Notes: generated by a model not told the origin, from the sequence alone. Shown: positions 50,419 through 61,173, numbered from the stretch's first letter. The stretch is 64,000 nt of DNA from Thiobacillus sp. (GCF_030696885.1 NZ_JAUYRI010000010.1:59317-123316), one strand, 5' to 3'. Translations and numbers: made by a program.

Positions 50419-50952
50419 ATGAAGCCCCCGATGAAAACCCTGCTGGCCGTGCTGGCAAGTTTGTGGCTGAGCCTGTTTCTGAGCCTCGGCACGCCGGCCC
50501 TGGCGGCGGGAAAGCTAGTGGCCACGCCCTATGCGCCGGCCAAGGTCATGTTCGAGTTTTATCTGGACGACCCGCAGAAAATCGGCAGCGCGCTCTTCTG
50601 GGTGCGTTCGTTGATGAATCCCCTGATGGACGCACCCTATAACTATTCGCCGGAAGACCTGAGCATCGTCGTGGTCATCCACGGCACCGAGATCGTGACG
50701 GTGGCGAAAAAGAATGAGGAAAAATACCAGGACGCTGTCGACCGCATGCGCTATTACGCGGGTTTCGGCGTGACGTTCAAGGTGTGCGGCCAGGCCGCGG
50801 TGGACTACGGCTACCGCGTGGAGGACTTCCAGGATTTCATCGAGGTGGTGCCCAATGCCATCACCGAACTCGCGCACTGGCAGCAGCAGGGCTATGCATT
50901 GATCATCCCGCAAATCGTCAGCAAGACGATCGACATCGAGTCGATCCGATAG
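50419..50952 (+). CDS. secreted DsrE-family protein (second)
   Basis: A protein of 177 residues. The ATG follows an AAGGAG ribosome binding site. Signal peptide (MKTLLAVLASLWLSLFLSLG, cleaved near PALAA). The DsrE pattern is VMFEFYLDDPQKIGSALFWV, DLSIVVVIHGTEIVTVA and FGVTFKVCGQAAVDYGY with the family Cys at about 123. The N-terminus before the fold is about 30 residues longer than in the protein at 46292. It makes a third DsrE-like protein within 8 kb. No ECF-type promoter like that at 46206 was seen in front of it. Confidence 0.83.
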   Translation: MKPPMKTLLAVLASLWLSLFLSLGTPALAAGKLVATPYAPAKVMFEFYLDDPQKIGSALFWVRSLMNPLMDAPYNYSPEDLSIVVVIHGTEIVTVAKKNEEKYQDAVDRMRYYAGFGVTFKVCGQAAVDYGYRVEDFQDFIEVVPNAITELAHWQQQGYALIIPQIVSKTIDIESIR

Positions 50953-50961
50953 ACCTACGGC

Positions 50962-51402
50962 TCAGCCTTGCTCGGGCCAGTGCTTGATGTAGCGCTTGAG
51001 CAGGCTGTTCTCGAAATTGGCTTCCTTGAGGCTGGCGCGCGCCACGTCGTGGAAGGAAATGATGCCGAGCAGCTTGTTGCCGTCGAGAATCGGCAGGTGG
51101 CCGATATGCGACTTGGTCATCACGTCGCGCGCATAGTCCACCGAATCGTCGGCACTGGCCACCACCGGCTCGCTCACCATGATGGTGCCGACTTCAGCGT
51201 CCTTCAGGTCGCAGCCCAGCTTGACCATGCCCTTGACCAGGTCGCGTTCGGTCACCAGGCCGACCATCTCACCCTGCTTCAGCACCACCAGCGAACCCAC
51301 CCCCAGGCCCACCAGTTTGGCGGCAGCGCTTTCCACCGAATCGGTGGGCGCGATGCTGTGGATGTCGTCGCTTTTGAGCGTGAGGATTTCGCGAATCTGC
51401 AT
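50962..51402 (-). CDS. CBS-domain protein
   Basis: A protein of 146 residues made of two CBS motifs: DSVESAAAKLVGLGVGSLVV then LKQGEMVGLVTERDLVKGMV, and SVDYARDVMTKSHIGHLPIL then LLGIISFHDVARASL. Such stand-alone pairs bind adenine nucleotides and regulate partners; the partner is unknown. Monocistronic on the minus strand, convergent with the DsrE gene. Confidence 0.9.
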   Translation of the reverse strand: MQIREILTLKSDDIHSIAPTDSVESAAAKLVGLGVGSLVVLKQGEMVGLVTERDLVKGMVKLGCDLKDAEVGTIMVSEPVVASADDSVDYARDVMTKSHIGHLPILDGNKLLGIISFHDVARASLKEANFENSLLKRYIKHWPEQG

Positions 51403-51459
51403 GAAGGTCTCCGGGGTCAGCGTGTATTAAGCAATGATAGAACGATGGCGCGCGTCCGG

Positions 51460-52005
51460 CTATGGTCTGACCAGCGCGGTTTCGACCTGCCGGCGCGTGT
51501 CGCCGCCGGCCAGCACCTCGACCAACGCCAGCGCAAAATCCATCGCCGTTCCGGGGCCGCGCGAGGTCAGCACCGTGCCGTCCAGGACCACGGCGGAAGT
51601 GCTCACGGTGACGCCCGGCACGCCGTCGAGAAAGCCGGGGTAGCTGGTAGCCTGCCTGCCCTGCAGCAAGCCCGCTTCGGCCAGCACCATCGGGGCGGCG
51701 CAAATGGCGGCGGTGTACTTGCCGGCAGCCGCCATTTTTTTCAGCAACGCAAGGATACGCGCGTCGTCCTTCAGGTGGGATGCGCCCGGCATGCCGCCCG
51801 GCAGCACCACCATGTCGTAGCTGTCCTGCAGCGCCGCGTCGAGCGTCACGTCTGGCACCAGTTGCACGCCGCGGCTGGCCTTGACGACGCCGGGTTTGAG
51901 GCCGGCGGTCACCACCTCGATGCCGGCACGGCGCAGCAAATCAATGATCGTGACGGCTTCGAGTTCTTCACAGCCGTCGGCAAGCGGAACGAGTACCTTG
52001 GCCAT
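51460..52005 (-). CDS. DJ-1/PfpI family protein (YajL-like)
   Basis: A protein of 181 residues. KVLVPLADGCEELEAVTIID at the N-terminus holds the conserved Glu, and the nucleophile elbow is YTAAICAAPMVLAEAGL (Cys about 108). VVLPGGMPGASHLKDD is the DJ-1 glycine loop. Members act as glyoxalase/deglycase-like stress proteins or chaperones. It is 10 nt from yajQ and probably cotranscribed. Confidence 0.93.
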   Translation of the reverse strand: MAKVLVPLADGCEELEAVTIIDLLRRAGIEVVTAGLKPGVVKASRGVQLVPDVTLDAALQDSYDMVVLPGGMPGASHLKDDARILALLKKMAAAGKYTAAICAAPMVLAEAGLLQGRQATSYPGFLDGVPGVTVSTSAVVLDGTVLTSRGPGTAMDFALALVEVLAGGDTRRQVETALVRP

Positions 52006-52015
52006 CAGGGTCTCC

Positions 52016-52501
52016 TCAGTCGCGGAAATTCTGGTACTGCAGCGGAAAATCGGTGATGGACTTGCGCATCAGTGCGATGGTGTCCTGCAGCACGTCGCGC
52101 TTGGCGCCGGACACTCGCACGGTGTCGCCCTGGATGCTTGCCTGCACCTTGAGCTTGCTGTCCTTGATGCAGCGCACGATTTTCTTCGCCAATTCGGTCT
52201 CGACGCCGGTCTTCACCGTCACGTTGCGCTTGACCTTGTTGCCCGAGACTTTCTCGACGCTGCCAATATCCAGGCATTTCACGTCCACGCTGCGTTTGGC
52301 AAGCTTCTGCGCCAGAATCTCATGCACCTGATCGAGCTGGAATTCGGTATCGGCATGCACCGTCAGCACATAGTCGGCCTGTTCGACGCGCGCGTCCGAT
52401 CCCTTGAAATCGAAGCGGGTGGAGACTTCCTTGTTGACCTGATCGACCGCGTTGCGCACTTCCTGCTTGTCGACTTCCGACACGATGTCAAAGCTGGGCA
52501 T
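52016..52501 (-). CDS. yajQ: YajQ family nucleotide-binding protein
   Basis: A protein of 161 residues. [40 protein letters not shown] and the C-terminal [20 protein letters not shown] and [10 protein letters not shown] are nearly invariant in the family. Homologues bind c-di-GMP or tRNA. It lies between the BPH and DJ-1 genes on the same strand. Confidence 0.95.
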   Translation of the reverse strand: MPSFDIVSEVDKQEVRNAVDQVNKEVSTRFDFKGSDARVEQADYVLTVHADTEFQLDQVHEILAQKLAKRSVDVKCLDIGSVEKVSGNKVKRNVTVKTGVETELAKKIVRCIKDSKLKVQASIQGDTVRVSGAKRDVLQDTIALMRKSITDFPLQYQNFRD

Positions 52502-52506
52502 TTAGA

Positions 52507-53082
52507 TCACTCCTCACAATCCATCACAAACGACTGCACCGGCAGCCCTGTTTCGTCATGAAATTCGGCCGCCGCCGCCACCCCCAGCCGCGCCACCGCA
52601 TCGGCGTCGAGTGCAGGTGCGTGCCAGGCCGCATACATCGCGCCCAGCGCATACGGACTGCCGCTGCCGTAGGCATAGAATTTCGAAAACTCCTGCACCG
52701 TGCGGTGCGCCGCCACGCCAAAAATCCCGCGCGGGCTGGCAATCAGCACGTCCATCCGGCTGGACTCGAGGTCTTCCTCCTTGTCCTCGCCGGTCTGCAG
52801 ATAGTAGTGCTCCTTGAGCGCGCCGTGCAGGGTGTTCCACACGCTGAAGATGCTGGCGACCGAATCCAGCTGCGGCGTTTCATCCAGCGAATCGAAATAA
52901 TCCGCGAGGATCAGCTTGAAAGTCGCCGAGCCGGTGACGGCGACGAAGCTGTCGCCGACGCGAATGATCTTCTCGTGGTTCGCCACGTAGGTGGCGGATT
53001 CCTTGCCGCCGCCCCATTTCGTCAGCGTATCGGCCGCAATTGCGATGCGGCCGTTCTTCTTGACGACGGTGACGGTGGTCAT
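52507..53082 (-). CDS. betaproteobacterial proteasome homologue (BPH), Ntn-hydrolase
   Basis: A protein of 191 residues. After Met removal it starts TTVTVVKKNGRIAIAADTLT: Thr1, Asp17 and the ANHEKI lysine (about 37) match the proteasome beta/HslV active site. VGDSFVAVTGSATFKLILAD and AYGSGSPYALGAMYAAWHAP are the usual core strands. It is not HslV (no hslU neighbour, longer) and not Anbu. It is the BPH type known from Thiobacillus and Cupriavidus, a self-assembled double-ring protein whose substrates are unknown. Followed by yajQ after 6 nt. Confidence 0.9.
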   Translation of the reverse strand: MTTVTVVKKNGRIAIAADTLTKWGGGKESATYVANHEKIIRVGDSFVAVTGSATFKLILADYFDSLDETPQLDSVASIFSVWNTLHGALKEHYYLQTGEDKEEDLESSRMDVLIASPRGIFGVAAHRTVQEFSKFYAYGSGSPYALGAMYAAWHAPALDADAVARLGVAAAAEFHDETGLPVQSFVMDCEE

Positions 53083-53092
53083 GGCTCAGCGT

Positions 53093-53407
53093 TTAACCAA
53101 AGTGGCAGACGTAGTGGTAGGGCTCGCCTATCACTTCGATGTCGAAGCTGGAATGGGCCGGCACATCGAACGACTGTCCGGCGCTGTAGGTCTTCCACTC
53201 GGTGTCCCCGGCCAGTTTCACCCGGCACGCACCCGCCACCGTTTCCATGATTTCCGGCGCGCCGGTGTTGAAGGTGAGCGAGGACGGCAGGATCACGCCG
53301 ACCGATTTCTTGCTGCCGTCGGCGAACTGCACGGTGTGCGAGACGCACTTGCCGTCGAAATACACATTGGCCTGCTTGGTGACAGCGACATTGTCGAACT
53401 GGGACAT
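53093..53407 (-). CDS. ppnP: pyrimidine/purine nucleoside phosphorylase (PpnP, DUF1255)
   Basis: A cupin-fold protein of 104 residues. [40 protein letters not shown] and the C-terminal [18 protein letters not shown] are family-specific. It catalyses phosphorolysis of several nucleosides. The start ATG is 2 nt after the argG stop on the same strand, so it is the end of an argG-ppnP transcript. Confidence 0.93.
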   Translation of the reverse strand: MSQFDNVAVTKQANVYFDGKCVSHTVQFADGSKKSVGVILPSSLTFNTGAPEIMETVAGACRVKLAGDTEWKTYSAGQSFDVPAHSSFDIEVIGEPYHYVCHFG

Positions 53408-53409
53408 GC

Positions 53410-54639
<1,230 letters not shown>

Positions 54640-54650
54640 GGTGTGTGAGT

Positions 54651-54890
54651 TCAATGGGTGGAGCCGGATTGGTTCTTGTCGATGATCTCGACCTGGCCGG
54701 GGAAGCCGCCGATCTTCAGGATGTCGAGGTTGGTGGCAAGGCTCGCCTTTTCGATTTCGATGCCGACGACGCGGCCGTCTTCCGACAGGTTGAGCACAAT
54801 GCCTTCGTGCGCTTCCCACGACTGCGCGGGATTTTCGGGACTGATTTCGACATAGAGCGAATCCATGTCCTTAAAGTAGGCAATATTCAT
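54651..54890 (-). CDS. DUF2283 family small protein
   Basis: A protein of 79 residues. [40 protein letters not shown] are the DUF2283 pattern (a small beta-rich fold, often found near toxins or regulatory genes, function unknown). It sits between argF and argG with gaps of 3 and 11 nt, so it is cotranscribed with arginine genes. Confidence 0.85.
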   Translation of the reverse strand: MNIAYFKDMDSLYVEISPENPAQSWEAHEGIVLNLSEDGRVVGIEIEKASLATNLDILKIGGFPGQVEIIDKNQSGSTH

Positions 54891-54893
54891 GTT

Positions 54894-55814
54894 TCAGCTT
54901 TCCACTCTTCCGAGCAACAGGTATTCCATCAAAGCTTTCTGCACGTGCAGGCGGTTCTCGGCCTCGTCCCACACCACTGATTGCGGGCCGTCGATGACCT
55001 CCGCGGTGACCTCCTCGCCGCGATGCGCCGGCAGGCAGTGCATGAAAACGGCATCGGACTTGGCCACTTTCATCATGTCGGCATCAACCTGCCAGTCGGC
55101 GAAGGCTTTCAGACGTTCATCGTTCTCTGCTTCCCAGCCCATGCTGGTCCAGACGTCGGTGGTCACCAGATCGGCGCCACGGCAGGCGTCCATCGGGTCG
55201 GCGAAGCTTTCGTAGTTGTCGGTGCCGTACAGGCCCGCGCGTTCCGGCTCGACCTCGTAACCCGGCGGGGTCGACACATGGACGTTGAAACCCAGCACTT
55301 CGCCCGCCTGTAGCCAGGTGTTGCACATGTTGTTGGAGTCACCGACCCACGCCACCGTCTTGCCCTGGATCGAGCCGCGATGCTCGATGAAGGTGAAGAT
55401 GTCGGCCAGGATCTGGCACGGGTGGTACTCGTTGGTCAGCCCGTTGATCACCGGCACGCGCGAGTGGCTGGCGAAGCGCTCGATGATGTCCTGCTCGAAG
55501 GTGCGGATCATCACGATGTCGACCATGCGCGAGATCACCTCGCCGGCGTCTTCCACCGGTTCGCCACGGCCCAGCTGGGTGTCACGCGTGTTGAGATAGA
55601 TCGCCGAACCGCCGAGCTGGTGCATGCCGGCCTCGAACGAGAGGCGCGTGCGCGTCGAGCTCTTTTCGAAAATCATCGCCAGCGTCCGGTCGACCAGCGG
55701 GTGGTACGGCTGGTAGCGCTTGAAACGCGACTTGATCAGGCGCGCGCGCTCGAACAGATACAGCAGCTCGTCGCGCGTGAGATCCCTGAATTGCAGAAAA
55801 TGCCTCAGCATCAC
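54894..55814 (-). CDS. argF: ornithine carbamoyltransferase
   Basis: A protein of 306 residues. The carbamoyl phosphate motif FEKSSTRTRLSFEAGMHQLG is exact, HPCQILADIFTFIEH and the C-terminal VFMHCLPAHRGEEV carry the ornithine site. It makes citrulline. The ATG overlaps the argD stop (4 nt). Confidence 0.97.
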   Translation of the reverse strand: MMLRHFLQFRDLTRDELLYLFERARLIKSRFKRYQPYHPLVDRTLAMIFEKSSTRTRLSFEAGMHQLGGSAIYLNTRDTQLGRGEPVEDAGEVISRMVDIVMIRTFEQDIIERFASHSRVPVINGLTNEYHPCQILADIFTFIEHRGSIQGKTVAWVGDSNNMCNTWLQAGEVLGFNVHVSTPPGYEVEPERAGLYGTDNYESFADPMDACRGADLVTTDVWTSMGWEAENDERLKAFADWQVDADMMKVAKSDAVFMHCLPAHRGEEVTAEVIDGPQSVVWDEAENRLHVQKALMEYLLLGRVES

Positions 55815-56992
55815 GCCGCCTGCTGCAGGTAATTCCTGACGATGCCGGACACCGCCGCAACCAGTGCGTCGACCTCGGCCGCGCCATAGATCAGCGGCGG
55901 CACCAGGCGGATGACCTTGTCGGCGGTGACGTTGATCAGCACGCCGGCGTCACGCGCCACGGCCACCAGTTCGCCGCAGGGCCGATCCAGCTCGATGCCG
56001 ATCATCATGCCCTCGCCGCGGATATCGACCACGCCGTGCACACCGGCGAACGCCTCGCGCAGGCCGGCGCGAATCGCCTCGCCGCGCACCCGCGCGTTGT
56101 CGAGCAGCTTTTCATCCTCGATCGCGTCGAGCGTCGCCAGCGCGGCCGCGCAGGCGAGCGGATTGCCGCCGAAGGTCGAGCCATGGTTGCCCGGCTGGAA
56201 CACCTCGGCCGCCGCGCCGCGCGCGAGGCAGGCGCCGATCGGCATGCCCGAGCCGAGGCCCTTGGCCAGCGCCATCACGTCCGGCACCACGCCCGAATGC
56301 TGGAAGCCGAACCAGGTGCCGGTGCGGCCGATGCCGGTTTGCACCTCGTCCAGCATCAACAGCCAGCCGTGCGCATCGCAAATCGCGCGCAATCCGGCCA
56401 GGAAATCCGGCGCCAGCAGGTTGATGCCGCCTTCGCCCTGCACCACTTCGACCAGCACCGCGACCACGCTCTTGTTGTGCTCGGCCACATGCCGGATCGC
56501 ATCGAGGTCGTTGAACGGCACCCGCGCAAAGCCCGACAGCAGCGGCTCGAAACCGGCCTGGATCTTGCGGCTGCCGGTTGCGGTCAGCGTCGCCATGGTG
56601 CGGCCGTGGAAAGCCTTTTCCATCACGATGATGGTCGGCACCTCGATGCCCTTGCCGTGGCCATACAGCCGCGCCAGCTTGATCGCCGCCTCGTTGGCCT
56701 CGCAGCCCGAATTGCAGAAGAAGGCGCGGTCCATGCCGGAAATCGCGCACAGCCGGTCGGCCAGCTCTTCCTGGCGCAGCACGCGATAGAGGTTGGAGCT
56801 GTGGATCAGCGTGGCGGCCTGGTCGGCAATCGCCTTGACCAGCTTGGGGTGGGCATGGCCCAGCCCGTTGACCGCGACCCCGGCGACGGCGTCGAGATAG
56901 CGCTTGCCGGCCTCGTCCCACAGGTAGGCGCCTTCGCCGCGCACAAAGGCAAGCGGCTGGCGCGCATAGGTATTCATCAAATGTGTCGTCAT
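55811..56992 (-). CDS. argD: acetylornithine aminotransferase
   Basis: A PLP enzyme of 393 residues. FCNSGCEANEAAIKLARLYG and the PLP-lysine segment DVMALAKGLGSGMPIGACLA (Lys about 250) are clear. MLDEVQTGIGRTGTWFGFQH precedes it. It transaminates N-acetylglutamate semialdehyde and can also serve lysine synthesis. First gene of argD-argF-DUF2283-argG. Confidence 0.96.
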   Translation of the reverse strand: MTTHLMNTYARQPLAFVRGEGAYLWDEAGKRYLDAVAGVAVNGLGHAHPKLVKAIADQAATLIHSSNLYRVLRQEELADRLCAISGMDRAFFCNSGCEANEAAIKLARLYGHGKGIEVPTIIVMEKAFHGRTMATLTATGSRKIQAGFEPLLSGFARVPFNDLDAIRHVAEHNKSVVAVLVEVVQGEGGINLLAPDFLAGLRAICDAHGWLLMLDEVQTGIGRTGTWFGFQHSGVVPDVMALAKGLGSGMPIGACLARGAAAEVFQPGNHGSTFGGNPLACAAALATLDAIEDEKLLDNARVRGEAIRAGLREAFAGVHGVVDIRGEGMMIGIELDRPCGELVAVARDAGVLINVTADKVIRLVPPLIYGAAEVDALVAAVSGIVRNYLQQAA

Positions 56993-57035
56993 GGCAGTTC
57001 TCTGCAGGCAGATACGCGTGCGCCCAAAATAGAAA

Positions 57036-57055
57036 ACGGCGGCCTAAGCCGCCGT
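57036..57055 (-). terminator. terminator after the urate-hydroxylase-like gene
   Basis: ACGGCGGC and GCCGCCGT pair around a 4-nt loop, then TTTTCTATTTT on the minus strand, upstream of argD. Confidence 0.8.
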
Positions 57056-57077
57056 GCTTGTCATGCAGCGCCTTGAA

Positions 57078-57578
57078 TTATAGGCTGAAAAGCGCCGAAT
57101 GAGACATCCCGGTTGCCATGAAGAACAGCATCGGAATCGACAGCATGGTATTGGTGCGCGATGCAAGGAAAGCCACGCGACGCGCCTTGTTCTTCTCGTC
57201 GTCGGACGCCGGCGTCATGCCCAGGATCTTCTTCTGGTTCGGCCAGATCAGCACCCACACGTTGAACAGCATGATGGTGCCGAGCCAGGCGCCGATGCCG
57301 ATCGGACCCATGCCGTTGCGCAGCATGAAGGCATCCATGAAGTACGGGCCCAGCAAGGCGGCGCCGGAAAGCCAGGTCAGCACGGCAGCCCAGCGGAAGA
57401 ACAGCAGGGCGCGCGGGGCAACGTGCTTGGTGATGCCCGCTGCGGTGCCGTCAGCGCCGGCGTTTTTCAGTGCGGCCACCTGAACGAAGTTGAAGTAGTA
57501 CAGCAGGCCAATCCACATGATGCCTGCCATGAAATGGAGCCAGCGGGACAGTGCAGAGACGATATCGATATTTTCCAT
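57078..57578 (-). CDS. membrane protein of the urate hydroxylase PuuD family
   Basis: A protein of 166 residues from the ATG at 57578. Four membrane segments; ALSRWLHFMAGIMWIGLLYY and NFVQV near the start, FRWAAVLTWLSGAALLGPYF, and IMLFNVWVLIWPNQKKILGM are the Urate_ox_N pattern. The full PuuD enzyme carries a C-terminal cytochrome c, which is absent here, so urate oxidation is uncertain. A small membrane protein gene precedes it. Confidence 0.82.
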   Translation of the reverse strand: MENIDIVSALSRWLHFMAGIMWIGLLYYFNFVQVAALKNAGADGTAAGITKHVAPRALLFFRWAAVLTWLSGAALLGPYFMDAFMLRNGMGPIGIGAWLGTIMLFNVWVLIWPNQKKILGMTPASDDEKNKARRVAFLASRTNTMLSIPMLFFMATGMSHSALFSL

Positions 57579-57592
57579 TGTTCTCTCTCCCC

Positions 57593-57691
57593 TTAAGCCA
57601 GAAAGTTTCTGGCAAAAACATACAGCACGGCCGTGAGCACAACACCGGCGATCACGGTGCCCCAAAGCGAATCCAGCGGATTTTTCATCAT
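57593..57691 (-). CDS. small membrane protein of 31-32 residues
   Basis: The minus strand has GGAGAGA, then two adjacent ATGs (57691, 57688), then an open frame: MKNPLDSLWGTVIAGVVLTA followed by VLYVFARNFLA and TAA. One hydrophobic helix with charged ends is predicted. It is 14 nt upstream of the PuuD-like gene and shares its strand. It may be a subunit or leader of that membrane protein; no family is recognised. Confidence 0.6.
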   Translation of the reverse strand: MMKNPLDSLWGTVIAGVVLTAVLYVFARNFLA

Positions 57692-57837
57692 TCTCTCCTT
57701 TGTGAATAGTTGACCAAATTACTCGGACAAACTGGCGGCAGTATCTTCAAAATGTCGGCCCGGCGCAAGCACCCTATCCTCCGGCGTCCGGGCTGCATGC
57801 TAAAATCGGGCACCTTTTCCAAGCCGTTTGCCCCCTC

Positions 57838-58119
57838 ATGGATGACGCTCCCGCCAACGCTCCCTTCATCATTCGCGGCATGACCGCCAAGGGTGCCCGG
57901 TTCCGGCCGAGCGACTGGGCCGACCGCCTGGCAGGCGCGTTTGCGGTGATCGACCCCAACAACCGCACCAATTATTCACCGTATGTGCAGCCCACCACGC
58001 TCGACGGCATCCGCTGCGTGATCGTCGACAAGAAGCTCCAGGCCGCCGATCCGACCGCCTACCGCTTCCTGCAAGCCTTCGCCAGCACCAACGAGTTGCT
58101 GACCGAAAACGCCGACTGA
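57838..58119 (+). CDS. DUF3579 family protein
   Basis: A protein of 93 residues. APFIIRGMTAKGARFRPSDW then ADRLAGAFAVID, and PTTLDGIRCVIVDKKLQAAD and PTAYRFLQAFASTNELLTEN are the DUF3579 pattern, restricted mainly to betaproteobacteria. Function unknown. No clear ribosome binding site. It converges on rpsT with a shared terminator. Confidence 0.85.
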   Translation: MDDAPANAPFIIRGMTAKGARFRPSDWADRLAGAFAVIDPNNRTNYSPYVQPTTLDGIRCVIVDKKLQAADPTAYRFLQAFASTNELLTENAD

Positions 58120-58140
58120 GCCCCGCCCGCAAAAGGTCAT

Positions 58141-58170
58141 AAAAAAACGCCGCATTCAGCGGCGTTTTTC
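58141..58170. terminator. bidirectional terminator between DUF3579 gene and rpsT
   Basis: AAAACGCCGC and GCGGCGTTTT pair around a short loop, with A and T runs on both sides, so it serves both genes. Confidence 0.88.
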
Positions 58171-58190
58171 ATGTGGGCCAGCCAGTCGGC

Positions 58191-58454
58191 TCAGGCCATG
58201 CCCTTGACGGCAGCGGACAGGCGGCTCTTGTGGCGCGCAGCCTTGTTCTTGTGAACGATCTTCTTGTCGGCGATGCTGTCGATCAGGCTGACGGACGTCT
58301 GATACACCTGCTGGGCAGCAGCCTTGTCGCCGGCTTCGATCGCCTTGCGCACTTTCTTGATCGCGGTGCGCAGTTCCGAACGCTGGCTCATGTTGCTGTC
58401 GCGCTGGGCGCTGGCCTGACGTGCGCGCTTACGCGCCTGGGCGGAGTTCGCCAT
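58191..58454 (-). CDS. rpsT: 30S ribosomal protein S20
   Basis: A protein of 87 residues. [40 protein letters not shown] and [20 protein letters not shown] are typical of S20, a helical bundle that binds 16S rRNA. Divergent from murJ as in many betaproteobacteria. Confidence 0.97.
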   Translation of the reverse strand: MANSAQARKRARQASAQRDSNMSQRSELRTAIKKVRKAIEAGDKAAAQQVYQTSVSLIDSIADKKIVHKNKAARHKSRLSAAVKGMA

Positions 58455-58639
58455 ATATTCTGCTCCTGTAGACCCTGCTCTGCGGGCAAGGCAAATTAAT
58501 CTGAAGCGCCCGGTTTACCGCGGGCAGATTCACCAAAGCCGGCGATTGTACGGGAAAACCCCGCCACAAATCAAGCATTTTATCCGCGGTTGCAGTCGGT
58601 GCGCACGCCCCGCACAATGCGCGCAAAAGCGCCCACCCA

Positions 58640-60178
58640 ATGAACCTGCTCAAAGCCCTCGCTGCGGTCAGCAGCATGACCCTGCTCTCCCGCATCCTGG
58701 GATTCGTGCGCGACGCCATCATTGCCCGTGTCTTTGGCGCCGGCATGCTGACCGACGCCTTTTTCGTCGCCTTCAAGATCCCCAACCTGCTGCGACGGCT
58801 GTTCGCCGAAGGCGCCTTTTCGCAGGCCTTCGTGCCGATTCTGGCCGAGTACAAGAACCGCCGCGGGCACGACGCCACCCAGGTGCTGGTCAACCAGGTC
58901 GGCACCGTGCTGACGCTGGCGCTGGTCGCGATCGCGCTGCTGGGGGTGATCGGCGCACCGTGGGTGGCCTACATCAGCGCGCCGGGATTCCGCGCCGACC
59001 CGGACAAGTTCGAGCTGACCGTCACCCTGCTGCGCATCATTTTCCCTTACATCATCTTCATCTCGCTGGTGGCGCTGGCGGCGGGCATCCTCAACACCCA
59101 CAGCAAGTTTTCGGTGCCGGCCTTCGCACCGGTGCTGCTCAACGTCGCGATGATCGGCGCCGCGTTGTGGCTGGCGCCCTACTTCGACCCGCCGGTGCTG
59201 GCGCTGGGCTGGGGCGTGGCGATCGGCGGCGTGCTGCAACTGGCGTGGATGCTGCCGCACCTGCTGAAGATCCGCATGCTGCCACGCCCGACCCGGCATT
59301 TCGACGATCCTGGCCTCAGGCGGGTGCTGACGCTGATGGCGCCCGCCACGCTGGGCGTCTCAGTCGCCCAGATCAGTCTCTTGATCAACACCATTTTCGC
59401 GTCATTTCTGGCCAGCGGCAGCGTGTCGTGGCTGTATTACGCCGACCGCCTGATGGAGTTTCCCGCCGGCATGCTGGGGGTGGCGCTGGGCACCATCCTC
59501 TTGCCCAGCCTGGCCAAGCACTACGCCGACGACAATCCGGGCGATTATTCGAAGCTGCTCGACTGGGGTCTGCGCCTGACCCTGCTGCTGGCTCTGCCCG
59601 CCGCGGCTGCGCTGACAGTGCTGGCGGTGCCGCTGATCGCCACGCTGTTCAATTACGGTGCGTTTACCGCGACCGACGTGACGATGACCCAGCGCGCGCT
59701 GGTGGCCTACAGCGTCGGGCTGGTCGGCATAATCCTGGTGAAGGTGCTGGCGCCCGGCTTCTATGCGCGGCAGAACATCCGCACCCCGGTGAAGATCGCG
59801 ATCGTCACCCTCATCGCCACCCAGTTGATGAACCTCGCCTTCATCATTCCACTGGGCCATGCGGGCCTCGCGCTGTCGATCGGCCTGGCGGCCTGCCTCA
59901 ACGCCGGCCTGCTGCTGCATCTGCTGAAGAAACACGGGATTTACCAGCCGCAGCCGGGCTGGACCGGCTATTTCCTGCGCGTGCTGCTGGCGGTTTCGCT
60001 GATGGCAGCGATGCTGTTCTATGCGATGGGCGACACCCAATGGTGGCTGGCGGCCGGCTTCGTCGACCGCATCCTGCGGCTGTCGCTGCTGGTCGGCGGC
60101 GGGATCGTGCTGTATTTCGCCGCCCTCGGCCTGATGGGCTTCCGGCCGGGCCAGTTTGCCCGCCGCGCCGCCGAATAA
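58640..60178 (+). CDS. murJ: lipid II flippase MurJ
   Basis: A protein of 512 residues with 14 membrane segments. [40 protein letters not shown] and [20 protein letters not shown] are the unmistakable MurJ/MviN N-terminus; [20 protein letters not shown] also matches. It flips lipid II in peptidoglycan synthesis. It starts the murJ-ribF-ileS-lspA run. Confidence 0.97.
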   Translation: MNLLKALAAVSSMTLLSRILGFVRDAIIARVFGAGMLTDAFFVAFKIPNLLRRLFAEGAFSQAFVPILAEYKNRRGHDATQVLVNQVGTVLTLALVAIALLGVIGAPWVAYISAPGFRADPDKFELTVTLLRIIFPYIIFISLVALAAGILNTHSKFSVPAFAPVLLNVAMIGAALWLAPYFDPPVLALGWGVAIGGVLQLAWMLPHLLKIRMLPRPTRHFDDPGLRRVLTLMAPATLGVSVAQISLLINTIFASFLASGSVSWLYYADRLMEFPAGMLGVALGTILLPSLAKHYADDNPGDYSKLLDWGLRLTLLLALPAAAALTVLAVPLIATLFNYGAFTATDVTMTQRALVAYSVGLVGIILVKVLAPGFYARQNIRTPVKIAIVTLIATQLMNLAFIIPLGHAGLALSIGLAACLNAGLLLHLLKKHGIYQPQPGWTGYFLRVLLAVSLMAAMLFYAMGDTQWWLAAGFVDRILRLSLLVGGGIVLYFAALGLMGFRPGQFARRAAE

Positions 60179-60240
60179 GGCCCCGAATCGGCTAGAATTA
60201 AGCCTTTTTCGCGGCGTCGCGCCGCCGTACGCATCAATCC

Positions 60241-61173
60241 ATGCGCATCACCCACGGTTTTCGCCCCCTCGGCACGCCCCACGCGGTCACCATCGGCAAT
60301 TTCGATGGTCTGCACCTGGGACATCAGGCCATGCTCGCGCGTCTGCAGGACGTCGCGCGGGCACGCGGCCTGCCGAGCTGCGTGCTGAGCTTCGAGCCGC
60401 ACCCGCGCGAATTCTTCGCACCCGAGCAGGCGCCGGCGCGGCTGTCGAGCCTGCGCGAAAAGGCCGAACACCTGCAGCGTCTGGGGATCGACCGGCTGCA
60501 TGTGTTCCGCTTCGACCGTGCCTTCGCCTCTCTCAGCGCCGAGGCTTTCATCGAACAGGTGCTGGGCACGACGCTGCAAGCGCGCTACGTGCTGGTCGGC
60601 GACGATTTCCGCTACGGCGCCAGGCGAACGGGCGATTTTGCCTTGCTGAAACAGGCCGGCGAGCGGCTCGGCTTCGACGCCGAATTCCTGCCCACGGTGG
60701 AAGTCGCCGGCGAGCGTTCCTCGTCCACCGCGGTGCGGCAGGCGCTTGCCGCCGGCGAACTCGAGCACGCTGCGCGCCTGCTGGGCCGGCCCTACAGCAT
60801 CTCGGGCCGCGTGGTGCATGGCGACAAGTTGGGACGCGACATCGGCTTCCCCACCGCCAACATCCAGCTCAAGCACAACCGCCCGCCCTTGATGGGCATT
60901 TTCGCGGTCGAGCTCTATGGCCTCAACGGTGCGCCGCTGCCGGGCGTCGCGAGCCTGGGCCGCCGCCCCACGGTCAAGGGCGCGGACGCGGTGCCGGTGC
61001 TCGAAGTGCACCTGTTCGATTTCAAGGCCGAGATCTACGGCCGCCGCGTGCGGGTGAATTTCCTGCACAAGCTGCGCGACGAAGAAAAATATCCCGACCT
61101 CGATACGCTCGTCGCGCAGATCCGCCGCGACGTCGACAACGCCAAACACTTCCTAGAGCAACGTCATGCCTGA
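60241..61173 (+). CDS. ribF: bifunctional riboflavin kinase/FAD synthetase
   Basis: A protein of 310 residues. N-terminal adenylyltransferase: [40 protein letters not shown] and [21 protein letters not shown]-terminal kinase: [20 protein letters not shown] and [20 protein letters not shown]. It makes FMN and FAD. The end overlaps the ileS start by 8 nt. Confidence 0.96.
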   Translation: MRITHGFRPLGTPHAVTIGNFDGLHLGHQAMLARLQDVARARGLPSCVLSFEPHPREFFAPEQAPARLSSLREKAEHLQRLGIDRLHVFRFDRAFASLSAEAFIEQVLGTTLQARYVLVGDDFRYGARRTGDFALLKQAGERLGFDAEFLPTVEVAGERSSSTAVRQALAAGELEHAARLLGRPYSISGRVVHGDKLGRDIGFPTANIQLKHNRPPLMGIFAVELYGLNGAPLPGVASLGRRPTVKGADAVPVLEVHLFDFKAEIYGRRVRVNFLHKLRDEEKYPDLDTLVAQIRRDVDNAKHFLEQRHA

